NCBI GenBank assembly: GCA_964407925.1
Contig: CAYOXM010000005.1
Span: 1 to 64,000 of the forward strand
Length of the DNA stretch: 64,000 bases
Direction of reading: 5' to 3'
Origin: CAYOXM01 sp964407925
Lineage (GTDB): Bacteria > Patescibacteriota > Patescibacteriia > SG8-24
Shown: piece after piece, positions 7,954 through 16,460 of the stretch
Layout: every line of letters starts with the position of its first letter
Position numbering within the stretch: position 1 is the stretch's first letter
The notes under the pieces: generated by a model
The model's input: only the letters and a program-made list of their open reading frames with translations
The model's database searches: none
What the model was told of the DNA's origin: nothing
Position numbers and translations under genes: made by a program

Positions 7954-8655
7954 ATGGCAAGCATTTGGCAGAAGATCCGCACGCTCACGCTCGGCAACAT
8001 CCACGAGTTGCTCGACGCGGCCATCGACCTCAACTCGGTCGCGGCCTGCAAGCAGTACGTCCGCGACCTCGAAGAGGCCAAGGACAAGATGCGTGATCAG
8101 GCGGCGGCGGCGCGCGGAAGGCTGGGACAGTCCCAGGCGGCCGTGGCGACCCTCGAGCACCAGATCGCGACCGACACCGAGCACGCCCAGCTCCTCCTCG
8201 ACGACGACGACGCGTCGAACGACGCGGACGCCGAGCGGCTGATGGAGGGCGTGGTGACGAAGACCGAGCTGCTCGAGACGAAGAAGACCCAGCTCGCCAC
8301 CGACAAGCAGGTCTCCGACGCGCTGGGCGAGGCGGTCCGCAAGATCACCGCCAAGCACGCGGAGATGGTCAACAACGTCCGCCGGCTCGAGGCGCTCGAG
8401 CAGCAGACGAAGGCGCAGGAGCAGGCGACCGCCGCCCTCAAGCAGGCCGGCAAGCTCGCGAACGCCACCGACGGCGTCTCCGTCGACAACGTCGAGCAGC
8501 GGCTCCGCGACCGCGCTGCCGCTTCGAGCGAGCAGTTCAAGGACGCGATGTCCGACATGAGCGGCGGGAGCGTCCAGGAGAGCGTCACGGCGGCGAAGGC
8601 GAAGAAGCTCATCGCCGAGATGCGCGCCAAGAAGGCGGCCGCCCAGGCCGGCTGA
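7954..8655 (+). CDS. pspA: PspA/IM30-family protein, 233 aa
   Basis: Peripheral membrane protein of the ESCRT-III-like PspA/Vipp1 family, which stabilises stressed membranes. It starts MASIWQKIRTLTLGNIHELL and continues with the AAARGRLGQSQAAVATLEHQ coiled coil, the family pattern. Length fits PspA (about 220-230 aa). AGGAG lies eight bases before the ATG. No PspF, PspB or PspC is nearby; the upstream TPM-coiled-coil protein is the likely partner. The terminator is at 8691-8720. Confidence 0.85.
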   Translation: MASIWQKIRTLTLGNIHELLDAAIDLNSVAACKQYVRDLEEAKDKMRDQAAAARGRLGQSQAAVATLEHQIATDTEHAQLLLDDDDASNDADAERLMEGVVTKTELLETKKTQLATDKQVSDALGEAVRKITAKHAEMVNNVRRLEALEQQTKAQEQATAALKQAGKLANATDGVSVDNVEQRLRDRAAASSEQFKDAMSDMSGGSVQESVTAAKAKKLIAEMRAKKAAAQAG

Positions 8656-8690
8656 CGGGCGAACGACGAACGTCGTCGGCATGACGACGT

Positions 8691-8720
8691 GCAGGGATCC
8701 CTCTCGGGGTCCCTGTTTTT
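8691..8720 (+). terminator. Terminator of the TPM-PspA unit
   Basis: CAGGGATCCC-TCTC-GGGGTCCCTG hairpin followed by TTTTT. Confidence 0.85.
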
Positions 8721-8798
8721 ATGTGGCGCGACCGAATTGCTAAAAGAATCTATGAAAGTGAGGAGCGCGCGAAATAAAAGAGGGTTAAGAAGTTACGC

Positions 8799-8824
8799 AA
8801 AAGGCGGGCCGAAGCCCGCCTTTT
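8799..8824 (-). terminator. Terminator after smc
   Basis: Reverse strand AAAAGGCGGGC-TTCG-GCCCGCCTTTT, two bases past the smc stop. Confidence 0.85.
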
Positions 8825-8825
8825 C

Positions 8826-11111
8826 TCATACTGTCACGGTTGCCTTCTTGCTGTTTTTGAGCGTTCCCGCCTCGTCCAGGTTGATGGAGAGGAGCGCGGA
8901 CGTGCCGTCGTCGCGCATCGTCACCCCGTACAGGACGTTTGCCTTCTTCATCGTGTAGCGGTTGTGCGTGATGACGATGAATTGCGTCTTCTCGGCCAGC
9001 TCCTCGATGATGGAGGCGAACCGGTCGGCGTTCGACTCGTCGAGCGCCGCATCCACCTCGTCGAGTACGACGAACGGCGAGGGGTTGTTCTGCATGATGG
9101 CGCAGATGAGCGCGATGGAAACGAGCGCGCGCTCGCCGCCCGAGAGCATCGTGATGCTCTTGATCTTCTTGCCCGGCGGCGTCGCGTTGATCTCGATGCC
9201 GACGATGTGGTCGCGCCTCTCTTTCTTCTCCTCTTCCTGCTTCGCCGCGGGTTCGGCGCCTTCCGTGGCCCCGTCCTCCTCCTTGTCGCTCGCCTTGATC
9301 TGGATGAGTTCCGCCTTGCCGCCGCCGAAGAGCGTCTTGAAGTAGCGGTCGAAGTCGCGGTTCAGTTGGCGGAACGCGGCCTCGCTCTTCGCCTTGATGG
9401 TGATGTCGAGTTCGGCGATGACATGGTCGAGATCGTCGATCGCCTTCTTGAGGTCCGACGTCTGGCCGTCGAGGAACTCGAAGCGGGTCTTCGTCTCCTC
9501 GTGTTCGCGGACGACCTCGGGGTCGATGCCGCCGATGAGCTGGAGCTGGTACTTGAGCTTCTGGATCTGCGCCTGCAGCTCCTCGACACGCTCCTCGCCG
9601 GTCGGGGAGTAGGACGACTTCGTGTGCTCGGCCTTCTCGCCGAGTTCGGTCGTCATTTCCTGCTCGAGCGAGTCGCGGCGGGACTCGAGGCGCGCGATTT
9701 CCACGCGTTCGTCGCCGAGGGCTCGTTCGAGGGCGTGCGCGGCGTTGATCTTTTCCTGGAGGCCGCGCTGGAGGCTGAAGAATTTTTCCTTCTTCTTCTG
9801 CTCGCCCTGGTTGTAATTCTGGAGCTCGGCGCTTGCGGCGCGGATCTTCTCGTCGAGGCTGACGATGGACGCGGCGACGTCGGCCAGTTCCTTGGCGAGG
9901 GCCGGGTCTTCCTTGGGCGCGGCCACGGCCGGCGCTTCGGGCGCGGGGCGTTCGAGCCGGTCGCGGAGCGAGGCGACGTCGTTCGAGAGCTCGTCGAGGT
10001 CGTCGGCGACTGCCTTCGCGTCCTCGAGCGTCTTCGCCGCGCGGAGCCGTTCGACGATGGCATCCTGCCGTTCGGAGACCGTGCGGATCTCCTCGATGAT
10101 CTTTGAGAGCGGCATCGCCGACGCGGCCTTCCGCTGCACCTGCTGGACCTGCATCGCGATTTCCCGCTTGCTCTCGAGTTGCATGTGCTGGCCGCGGAGC
10201 CTGTTCTTCTCCTCGAGGAGCTTCGAGTAGTTCTCCTGCAGGCGCGAGAACGCGTCCGAGCCGGTCTCCTCGACCTCGAGCTTGGCGAGTTCGGCCTTCG
10301 CGCCGTCGAGCGTCGCTTCCTTCTCCTTCCATTCGCCCTCGAGCTTGGCGAGCGCGGCCTGGCGCACGTCCATCTGTTTCTTCAGGTCGTTCCAGAGGCG
10401 GCCGTAGTACTGGTGCTTCATCGCGTGCAGGTCCTCCTCGAGCGTGCCGCGCTCCTCGAGGCGTTTCACCTGGCGCGCGAGCGACCGCATACGCGGCTCG
10501 ATTTCCGTGAGCAGCATCTCGGCCTGCTTCAGGTTCTCCCGCGTCGCTTCGAGCTTGATGACCGACTGGTGGCGCTTGAGCTGGAACTGCTTCACGCCGG
10601 CGGCCTCGTCGAAGAATTCCTTGCGTTCCTGCGGCGACGCGACGAGCACGCTGTCGATCATGCCCTGACCGATGACGGAGTACGACCGCGCCCCGAAGTT
10701 CGCCTGCGCGAGCAGGAGCTGGATGTCGCCGAGGCGGACCTTGTTCTTGTTGATCAGGTACTCGGAATCGCCGTCGCGGTAGATGCGGCGGGAAATGGTG
10801 ACCTCGGAGAAGTCGAGCGGGATCTTCCCGGACTCGTTGTTCAGGTGGAGGATGACTTCCGCGAAACCGGAACGCGCGCGTTTTTCGGAGCCGGAAAAGA
10901 TGACGTCCTCGGCCTTCTTGCCGCGGAGCAGCTTCACGCTCTGCTCGCCGAGCACCCAGCGCAGCGCGTCGGCGACGTTCGACTTGCCGGAGCCGTTCGG
11001 CCCGACGACCGCCGTGATGCCCTTGGAGGTTGCGGACGGGGCGAGGAAGTCGAGTTCGGTCTTGTCGGCGAAGGATTTGAAGCCGATGGTCTCCAATTTC
11101 TGCAGATACAT
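8826..11111 (-). CDS. smc: Short SMC-family ATPase, 761 aa, no recognisable hinge
   Basis: Chromosome-organising ATPase. N-terminus YLQKLETIGFKSFADKTEL and Walker A GPNGSGKS (residues 37-44) are typical SMC. The C-terminal head has the LSGGERALVSIAL signature (from about 656) and Walker B FVVLDEVDAALD (about 681). Bacterial SMC is normally near 1,150-1,200 aa with a globular hinge of 150-200 residues; here the centre (about 330-430) is only a Pro/Ala-rich break between two coiled coils. The head domains are intact. Start choice (ATG 11111, or TTG 11117) is uncertain because no good ribosome binding site is visible. A -10-like TACACT lies just upstream. Confidence 0.88.
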   Translation of the reverse strand: MYLQKLETIGFKSFADKTELDFLAPSATSKGITAVVGPNGSGKSNVADALRWVLGEQSVKLLRGKKAEDVIFSGSEKRARSGFAEVILHLNNESGKIPLDFSEVTISRRIYRDGDSEYLINKNKVRLGDIQLLLAQANFGARSYSVIGQGMIDSVLVASPQERKEFFDEAAGVKQFQLKRHQSVIKLEATRENLKQAEMLLTEIEPRMRSLARQVKRLEERGTLEEDLHAMKHQYYGRLWNDLKKQMDVRQAALAKLEGEWKEKEATLDGAKAELAKLEVEETGSDAFSRLQENYSKLLEEKNRLRGQHMQLESKREIAMQVQQVQRKAASAMPLSKIIEEIRTVSERQDAIVERLRAAKTLEDAKAVADDLDELSNDVASLRDRLERPAPEAPAVAAPKEDPALAKELADVAASIVSLDEKIRAASAELQNYNQGEQKKKEKFFSLQRGLQEKINAAHALERALGDERVEIARLESRRDSLEQEMTTELGEKAEHTKSSYSPTGEERVEELQAQIQKLKYQLQLIGGIDPEVVREHEETKTRFEFLDGQTSDLKKAIDDLDHVIAELDITIKAKSEAAFRQLNRDFDRYFKTLFGGGKAELIQIKASDKEEDGATEGAEPAAKQEEEKKERRDHIVGIEINATPPGKKIKSITMLSGGERALVSIALICAIMQNNPSPFVVLDEVDAALDESNADRFASIIEELAEKTQFIVITHNRYTMKKANVLYGVTMRDDGTSALLSINLDEAGTLKNSKKATVTV

Positions 11112-11149
11112 ACGCAAGAAAGTGTAGCAGAGCGGCTAATGGGCGCAAT

Positions 11150-11260
11150 ATAAGTAGGAACGCGGTTTCAGACCTGTCCCCACGCCTCCTTAACGGGACC
11201 CGGTCCCAAGTCCATGCGTGATCCTGAAGAAGGCACGAAATCATAGAGGAGAGGATTAAT
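11150..11260. repeat. Possible degenerate hairpin repeat upstream of smc
   Basis: The stretch holds GGGACCCGGTCCC and, on the reverse strand, GTGGGGACAGGTCTG, wording close to the large hairpin repeats at 20711 and 31855 (GTGGGGACGGGTCCTG). It may be a decayed or partial member of that family. Alignment by eye only. Confidence 0.3.
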
Positions 11261-11286
11261 AAAAAAGGCCCAGTATCGGCCTTTTT
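11261..11286 (-). terminator. Terminator after the 11285-11986 gene
   Basis: Reverse strand AAAAAGGCC-loop-GGCCTTTTTT, starting at the stop codon. Confidence 0.75.
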
Positions 11287-11986
11287 AAGGAGACGGGACG
11301 GTAATGGCCTTGGCTTCGAGGAAAGAACGGACGGTGGCGGCCGGGATGGCGATGTAGGCGCCGGACCCGGTCTTGCCGATGGTTACGCCGATGAGCCGGC
11401 CGGTTTTTGCGGAGAAGACGGCGGAGGCTTCGGTTTTCGGCGCGTCGCCGGAGTCGCCCGACCGCTTCACGATGAGGAGGTCCGACAGGTCGAGTTCGCC
11501 GGCCGACTCTCCCTTGTAGTGCGGGTCGGCGACCGTGCCGTCGGCGTGCTTCCGTTCGATCATCGGCGGATCGCTCATCGCGCTGACGTAGCCGGTGACG
11601 CGCGCCCTGTCGCCCTTGGCCGCGCCGGCCGCCGGTTCGAGCGCGACCCAGCGGGGGAGCGGTTTTTCGGCCCTGAGCACCGCGATGTCGTGTTTCTCGT
11701 CGATGGCGATGACGCGCGCCGGTATCTTGGCGTCGCCGACGGTGACCGGGAAGTACTTCGCGCCGAGCACGGTACGCGGCGACGTGAGGACGTGGCCGTC
11801 CGGCGTCACGGCGATGCCGGTGCCGGAGAAATGGCCGCCGACGTCGACGCGGACGACGGTCTCGGCGGACTGCGCGGCGGGATCCTTCTTCGGTGTATCC
11901 GCGCGCGCGTCCGAGAACGGATGCGCGGCGAAGTAGAGGACTGCCGCCCACGCCCAGACATGGAGGAAACAAAGGACGTTGCGCAT
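11285..11986 (-). CDS. Exported trypsin-fold protein lacking catalytic residues, 233 aa
   Basis: The N-terminus has a hydrophobic export segment ending near ARA (about residues 10-30). The fold reads like a chymotrypsin/HtrA protease: GTGIAVTPDGHVLTSP matches the GSG.I...G.ILTNNH region and EKHDIAVLR the Asp motif. The catalytic His position is Arg (TSPRTVLG) and the GNSGGP nucleophile motif is replaced by KTEASAVFS. It is therefore probably a non-catalytic binding protein. An intact relative lies at 13940-14677. The start at 11986 precedes the signal segment; the ribosome binding site is weak. Confidence 0.75.
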   Translation of the reverse strand: MRNVLCFLHVWAWAAVLYFAAHPFSDARADTPKKDPAAQSAETVVRVDVGGHFSGTGIAVTPDGHVLTSPRTVLGAKYFPVTVGDAKIPARVIAIDEKHDIAVLRAEKPLPRWVALEPAAGAAKGDRARVTGYVSAMSDPPMIERKHADGTVADPHYKGESAGELDLSDLLIVKRSGDSGDAPKTEASAVFSAKTGRLIGVTIGKTGSGAYIAIPAATVRSFLEAKAITVPSP

Positions 11987-12046
11987 CGGGACGCCTTTCG
12001 TTCGGGAAAACGATGCGACGACATGATACGACGGCGTCGGCGAAAT

Positions 12047-12075
12047 AAAAAGCGCCCCGCGAAAATCGCGGGGCG
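12047..12075 (-). terminator. Terminator after the 12082-12555 gene
   Basis: Reverse strand CGCCCCGCG-ATTTT-CGCGGGGCG followed by CTTTTT. Confidence 0.85.
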
Positions 12076-12081
12076 GTCGCG

Positions 12082-12555
12082 TCAGGGCCTGATCGTGGCG
12101 CGGTCGTAGGGGTCGAGCGTTCGGTAGGCGAGCTCGACGCGTTCGGCGATGGCTCCGGCGAAGCGCAAGTGGTCGGGCCACGTCAGGGCATCGAGGCCGC
12201 GCGCGTCACGCAGGAGCGAAGCGGTGTCGAACTCGTCCTCGAAGGCGAAGTACAGGTATGCGCCCCGTTCGTCGTGGTGACGGTGACGCAGGACGACGAA
12301 CGCCTTGTCGTCGGCCGTGCGGAAGCCTTGGTGGCTGAATCCCTTCGGGCTTACGGAGCCGGACATCGGCCCCGGCGCGAGCAGAAACGCCTGACCGTGG
12401 ACGTACGGTTCGACAAGGTGGCCGGCGAGGACGATTTCGGGAATGCCATCGCGGCAGAAATCGTGCCGGTCGAACGGTCGTTTCGCGGTGAAACCGACGA
12501 TGAGCACGGGTGCGCCGATGGGCAGGAAAACCGGATCGTCGTGGGCGGTCGTCAT
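12082..12555 (-). CDS. Hypothetical protein, 157 aa
   Basis: Not recognised. The start at 12555 has AAGGAG nine bases upstream. It is soluble, His- and Phe-rich, with FTAKRPFDRHDFCRDGIPE and LRHRHHDERGAYLYF as the most distinctive stretches. It is divergent from the DHH phosphoesterase gene. Confidence 0.75.
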   Translation of the reverse strand: MTTAHDDPVFLPIGAPVLIVGFTAKRPFDRHDFCRDGIPEIVLAGHLVEPYVHGQAFLLAPGPMSGSVSPKGFSHQGFRTADDKAFVVLRHRHHDERGAYLYFAFEDEFDTASLLRDARGLDALTWPDHLRFAGAIAERVELAYRTLDPYDRATIRP

Positions 12556-12673
12556 GGGGTCGCTCCTTGTTGCGGGATGCCGCGTCTCTGTCCGGAAATG
12601 AGCACCCTCGAACCTACCGCGCATCGCTTCCGTCGTCAACCGCCACCGGTGATCGTCGCTGACGCGGCGAGGA

Positions 12674-12702
12674 TTGACGCTAGCCGTCCCCGTTGGTACG
12701 TT
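12674..12702 (+). promoter_or_regulatory. Promoter for the DHH phosphoesterase gene
   Basis: TTGACG (12674-12679), 17-base spacer, TACGTT (12697-12702); the start codon is 15 bases further on. Confidence 0.6.
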
Positions 12703-12716
12703 CACAGGCTCCCTCT

Positions 12717-13676
12717 ATGGATATCGACTACCTCCACCGCGCCGCGCATGACGCCCTGAAGAAGGCGAAGCGCGTGCTCATCGTCTCCCATCCGAAGCCC
12801 GACGGCGACACGCTCGGGGCGGCTTCGGCGATGCTGAACTGGTGCCGCAAGGCGGGCATCCCCGCGGACGCGTTCTGCCTCGATCCCGTGCCGGAGCAAT
12901 ACCTCTATATGCCGGGGACGGAGGAGTACGGGTTCGACAAGGGGATATTCGCATCGCCGACGCACGACGTCCTCGCCGTGTTCGACGCGGGTGATTTGCG
13001 GTATGCCGGCATCGACGGTCTCATCCCGATCATGCCGACGAAACCGGTCATTATCAACTTCGACCATCATGCGACGAACGAGAAGTTCGGCGACATGAAC
13101 GTCCTCGACGTGAAGGCGTCGTCGACTGCCGAGGTCGTCTACGACTTTTTCCAGACGAACGGCATCACCATCGGCAAGGACGTGGCGACCTGCTTGCTCA
13201 CCGGCATCCTTACCGACACCGGCGGGTTCTCGAACCCCGCGACGACCGGGAGTTCGCTCGTTGCCGCCTCCGACCTGCTCCGTCGCGGGGCGAAGATCCA
13301 GGACGTCGCGAACCGGCTCGTGCGCAACAAGACCATCGACGCGTTGCGGCTGTGGGGCAAGGCGCTCTCGCGCCTCAAGTACAACCAGAAGCTCGGCGCC
13401 GCGTCGACCGCGGTATTCACCACCGACCTCGCAGGCATCGACGACGAGCACGTCGAGGGCATCTCGAACTTTTTGAACCGCTTCCTCGACGTGAAAATCG
13501 TCCTCGTGCTCAAGGAGCTTCCTGACGGCAAGGTGAAGGGCAGCATCCGCTCCGCGGACGACCTCGACGTGTCGCTCCCCGCGAAACTCCTCGGCGGGGG
13601 AGGGCACAAGAAGGCGGCGGGGTTCACCATCGCCGGACGGATCATTGAGACGGCGAACGGTTGGAAGGTGGAATGA
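12717..13676 (+). CDS. DHH/DHHA1 phosphoesterase, NrnA-like, 319 aa
   Basis: Probable nano-RNase/pAp phosphatase or c-di-NMP-degrading enzyme. DHH motifs in order: VSHPKPDGDTLGAA (motif I), VFDAGD (II), NFDHHATN (III), LLTGILTDTGGFSNPAT (IV). The DHHA1 domain ends with the GGGGHKKAAGF substrate-binding loop. Length matches NrnA (about 310-330 aa). The start is set by a 15-base leader after a -10 element; no strong Shine-Dalgarno is visible. Confidence 0.9.
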   Translation: MDIDYLHRAAHDALKKAKRVLIVSHPKPDGDTLGAASAMLNWCRKAGIPADAFCLDPVPEQYLYMPGTEEYGFDKGIFASPTHDVLAVFDAGDLRYAGIDGLIPIMPTKPVIINFDHHATNEKFGDMNVLDVKASSTAEVVYDFFQTNGITIGKDVATCLLTGILTDTGGFSNPATTGSSLVAASDLLRRGAKIQDVANRLVRNKTIDALRLWGKALSRLKYNQKLGAASTAVFTTDLAGIDDEHVEGISNFLNRFLDVKIVLVLKELPDGKVKGSIRSADDLDVSLPAKLLGGGGHKKAAGFTIAGRIIETANGWKVE

Positions 13677-13900
13677 CGGGCGGAGCGGAGCAGGCCGTGC
13701 GGCGGCTCGGCCAGAGGCCGAGCCCTCGCTCCGACTCGGGTTTACGCCAGTTCACCTCAAGTGAACAGAAGAGATGCGCCCAAGGGCGCCGCTACTGGGC
13801 GCAAGCCGCATGACCGCGGCTTACCTGCCGCAGACCTGCATCCGTTCTGCCCGTCAGGAGGACTGTGGGGTAAATGCCCCCCGGGCAATCGATGACGATG
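13677..13900. other. Structured intergenic region between convergent genes
   Basis: No credible gene. Several perfect short hairpins follow one another: GGCTCGGCC/GGCCGAGCC, GTTCAC-CTCAA-GTGAAC, GCGCCC-AA-GGGCGC, AGCCGC/GCGGCT and TGCCC-CC-GGGCA. It lacks the consensus cores of RNase P, SRP or tmRNA. It may be a small RNA or the 3' UTR of the DHH gene. Confidence 0.35.
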
Positions 13901-13938
13901 AAAAAAAGAGCGGCCCTGCATAAGCGGGGCCGCTTTCG
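13901..13938 (-). terminator. Terminator after the serine protease gene
   Basis: Reverse strand AAAGCGGCCC-loop-GGGCCGCTC followed by seven T. Confidence 0.8.
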
Positions 13939-13939
13939 T

Positions 13940-14677
13940 TCACTTGGGCGACGGGACGTCCATCGCGTACGGGATCTTGTTGGCGTCGAGGAACGCCTTG
14001 ATCTGCGCAGGCGAGGAGATGACGCGCACCACCATCGGCGGCGTGCGTCCGCTCGTGACCCAGAACATCATGCGCATGATGCCGATGAGCTTCCCGTCGG
14101 CCGAGGCAAAAATGCCTGAGCCGGAGGTGCCGGGGCCGTCGGGCAGGTCGACGAGCGTGGCGTCCACGATCTCGCTTTTCTTGCCCTGCAGCGTGTAGTG
14201 CTGCTTCATCACGTACCCGCGGCCGACGATGCCGCCGAAGTCGTACGGATAGCCGACGTTATACACGCTGTCGCCGGGGTGCACGTCCGACTCGCGGGCG
14301 AGCACGGCCGGATCGCGGAAACGGCGGTCCACCTTCACGACGGCCATGTCGTTCGGCTTGTCGACCGCGACGACCGTGGCCTTGTAGGTCTTGGCCTTGC
14401 CCGCGTCCTCGACGATCGAGATGACGAGTTCGTTCTCGTCCCCCTCGACCACGTGGGCGGCGGTCAGGATGTGACCCTCGGAGGAAATCACGACGCCGGA
14501 ACCGTGGCCGCCCGACAGGATGTCGATGCGGTAGGTGGCGGCGGTGTTCTCGCGCAGGCGGGCCAGCTCGGCGCCGCGCGACGGCGGGACGTTCCCCAGC
14601 GCCGAGCCGCATCCCGAGAGGAACGCGGCGAGGAGGAACTGCATCAAAAAGACGAGCCAGACTCGCGTGGTTCCCAT
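13940..14677 (-). CDS. Trypsin-like serine protease lipoprotein, 245 aa
   Basis: Envelope protease anchored by lipid: a hydrophobic signal ends in the lipobox LSGC (Cys about residue 23). The triad is intact: His in HILTAAHVVEG, Asp in KPNDMAVVKVD, Ser in GTSGSGIF preceded by DLPDGP. No PDZ domain, so it is shorter than DegP/HtrA. Likely clips envelope proteins. A catalytically dead relative is encoded 2 kb away at 11285-11986. Confidence 0.85.
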   Translation of the reverse strand: MGTTRVWLVFLMQFLLAAFLSGCGSALGNVPPSRGAELARLRENTAATYRIDILSGGHGSGVVISSEGHILTAAHVVEGDENELVISIVEDAGKAKTYKATVVAVDKPNDMAVVKVDRRFRDPAVLARESDVHPGDSVYNVGYPYDFGGIVGRGYVMKQHYTLQGKKSEIVDATLVDLPDGPGTSGSGIFASADGKLIGIMRMMFWVTSGRTPPMVVRVISSPAQIKAFLDANKIPYAMDVPSPK

Positions 14678-14759
14678 GAGGGCCTCGTTGCCGAAAAAAA
14701 GAACGGCAGTACGTAAACCATACCAGCGCTCGCGTTCGCGTCAAATCGGCCTTAAATAA

Positions 14760-14790
14760 GAAAAGCCGTTCCGCGATGCCGCGGAACGGC
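14760..14790 (-). terminator. Terminator after the 14796-15542 gene
   Basis: Reverse strand AGCCGTTCCGC-GGCATC-GCGGAACGGCT followed by TTTCTT. Confidence 0.85.
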
Positions 14791-14795
14791 TGAGC

Positions 14796-15542
14796 TTACG
14801 GTTGCTTTTGGGCGACCCATTGGCCCGAAACGCCTCCGGGACCGACGTACGTGCCGTTCACGTCGACCTTCGAGGTGAACGTTCCCGACAGCGTCAGCTG
14901 GAGCGAAGGTTGCGTGAGGCCGAACGTCACGCCGTTGATCGTGCCGGACGCGCTGTCCGCGGTGCCGGTGTAGGACACGCTCCTGCCGTTCTGGGTGAGA
15001 GACAGGTCCTGGCTGAGCGACTTGTCGATGATGACGCGCCACCGACCTTCGACGTTGAGCACGACGCGGACGGGGATGGATGCCGTCGCTCCGCCGTAAC
15101 GGGCGGTGAGGGTGGCTTCCGGTTCCTTGCCGTAGAAGTCGGTCGGAACGCCGGCATCGGCGCCCGCGTCGCCGACGGGCCCCGCGCCGCCCGTTCCGAG
15201 CGCGCCCGCGTCGGGGTCGGTCGAATCGAACCAGTCGCGCATGCCGGTCACGAGGCAGGCGTCGCCGAGGCCCTTCACCTCGACGACAGCGGGATCGCTC
15301 GATTCCCATTCGAGGGAACCGAGGTCGATCTCGACCTCCTTGCCCGCCTTGTCCCGCGCGACGATGCCGATGATGACGCTCTTGTCGTTGGGAACGGCGA
15401 GGCCTTCGGCATTGATGCTGGTCGAGCGGAACTCAAGCGACTCGACCGGGACGTCGTCGTTCGCGCAGCCGGAAAATCCGGCAATGAAGAACGCCGCGGC
15501 TGCCGCGGCCGGCGCGAGAAGCAACAGCGACCTGCGCGTCAT
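14796..15542 (-). CDS. Ig-like (Big) surface lipoprotein, 248 aa
   Basis: A signal peptide ends in the lipobox FSGC (about residue 26). The mature part looks like bacterial Ig-like strands: LEWESSDPAVVEVKG and KEPEATLTARYGGATASIPV. The second half is Gly/Ser/Thr-rich beta. The start at 15542 has AGGAGG seven bases upstream. It is paralogous to the next gene: RDWFDSTD and EPEATLTA recur there. Probably a surface-exposed binding protein. Confidence 0.8.
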   Translation of the reverse strand: MTRRSLLLLAPAAAAAAFFIAGFSGCANDDVPVESLEFRSTSINAEGLAVPNDKSVIIGIVARDKAGKEVEIDLGSLEWESSDPAVVEVKGLGDACLVTGMRDWFDSTDPDAGALGTGGAGPVGDAGADAGVPTDFYGKEPEATLTARYGGATASIPVRVVLNVEGRWRVIIDKSLSQDLSLTQNGRSVSYTGTADSASGTINGVTFGLTQPSLQLTLSGTFTSKVDVNGTYVGPGGVSGQWVAQKQP

Positions 15543-15739
15543 GGGAACCTCCTGATCGGTCGGTAGGGGAAGGAACGACCTAGCGTCACCTAAGCGCTTA
15601 AAGGGCGGATAGTCAATGGGGCGCAGCTTCAAGGCCGCAGAGATTCAGGGGTTAGAGCTTCGAGTTTTGAGCTTTGTAACTTTGAACCTCCACAAAAGAA
15701 AAAACCGCCATGAAGACGGTCTCGTGAATACGCGCCGAG

Positions 15740-16363
15740 CTATTGGCGCGTGCAGGTGAGCGGGCCGCTCGTTCCCGAACCGGAGTACGTGCCCTTCGCC
15801 TCGTCGCGCGACAGGAACGTGCCGCGGATGGCGAAACCGGAGACGTCGATGGCGAGCGTGTTGCCGGTGATCGTGCCGGAGTAGCGCGTCGACCGGTCGG
15901 TCACCGTCCTGCCGACCTGCGAGAGGTCGAGCGGGTAGGCGAGGCCGCTGCCGAGCTTGGCGCTCCACGTCCCGCTCGCGTTGATGACGCCGCGCACGGT
16001 GACCGTCGCGGTCTTGCCATCGAGCGTCGCGGTGAGCGTCGCCTCCGGCTCCCTGCCGGCGGCGTCGAACCAGTCGCGATGCATGACGACCGTCGCCGTC
16101 GCGCCTGAGGCGCGCACTTCGATGCCGTCGCCCGAAGCGGCCCAGCTCGTCGCGTCGGCGGATACGGGGCTGCCGTTGCCGTCCTTCGCGTCCATCCGGA
16201 CCGTGACTTCGGCGTCGCGCGGCGCGGCGAGCGCCCCGTGATCGAGCGCGTCCGAACCGATGGCGACCGTGGCGAGCCCGCCGCCGGCGCCCTCGTCGTC
16301 TCCGCCGCATCCGGGTGCGACGATCGCGGCGAAAAGCGCCGCTGCCAGTATCGTTTTTCTCAT
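15740..16363 (-). CDS. Ig-like surface lipoprotein, paralogue, 207 aa
   Basis: The signal peptide ends in the lipobox APGC (about residue 19), followed by a Gly/Asp/Glu linker. It shares RDWFD, EPEATLTATLDG and the following V.G.W strand pattern with 14796-15542, in the same order, so the two arose by tandem duplication. AGGAGG lies eight bases before the ATG. The 197-base gap between the paralogues holds only a weak hairpin. Confidence 0.8.
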   Translation of the reverse strand: MRKTILAAALFAAIVAPGCGGDDEGAGGGLATVAIGSDALDHGALAAPRDAEVTVRMDAKDGNGSPVSADATSWAASGDGIEVRASGATATVVMHRDWFDAAGREPEATLTATLDGKTATVTVRGVINASGTWSAKLGSGLAYPLDLSQVGRTVTDRSTRYSGTITGNTLAIDVSGFAIRGTFLSRDEAKGTYSGSGTSGPLTCTRQ

Positions 16364-16460
16364 GTGCCTCCTCCTTGCGTGTGAAAGGCCTGCAGACACG
16401 GTAGCCGTTCGCCGCCGCCGGTCAAGCCCAGCCCCGTTTTACGGCCATCCCCTGAAAGGC

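Noticed and set aside
13677..13900. RNase P, SRP or tmRNA gene
   Set aside because: Lacks GAGGAAAGTCC, GGTCAGG...GGAA...AGCAGCC and tRNA-like tmRNA ends respectively.
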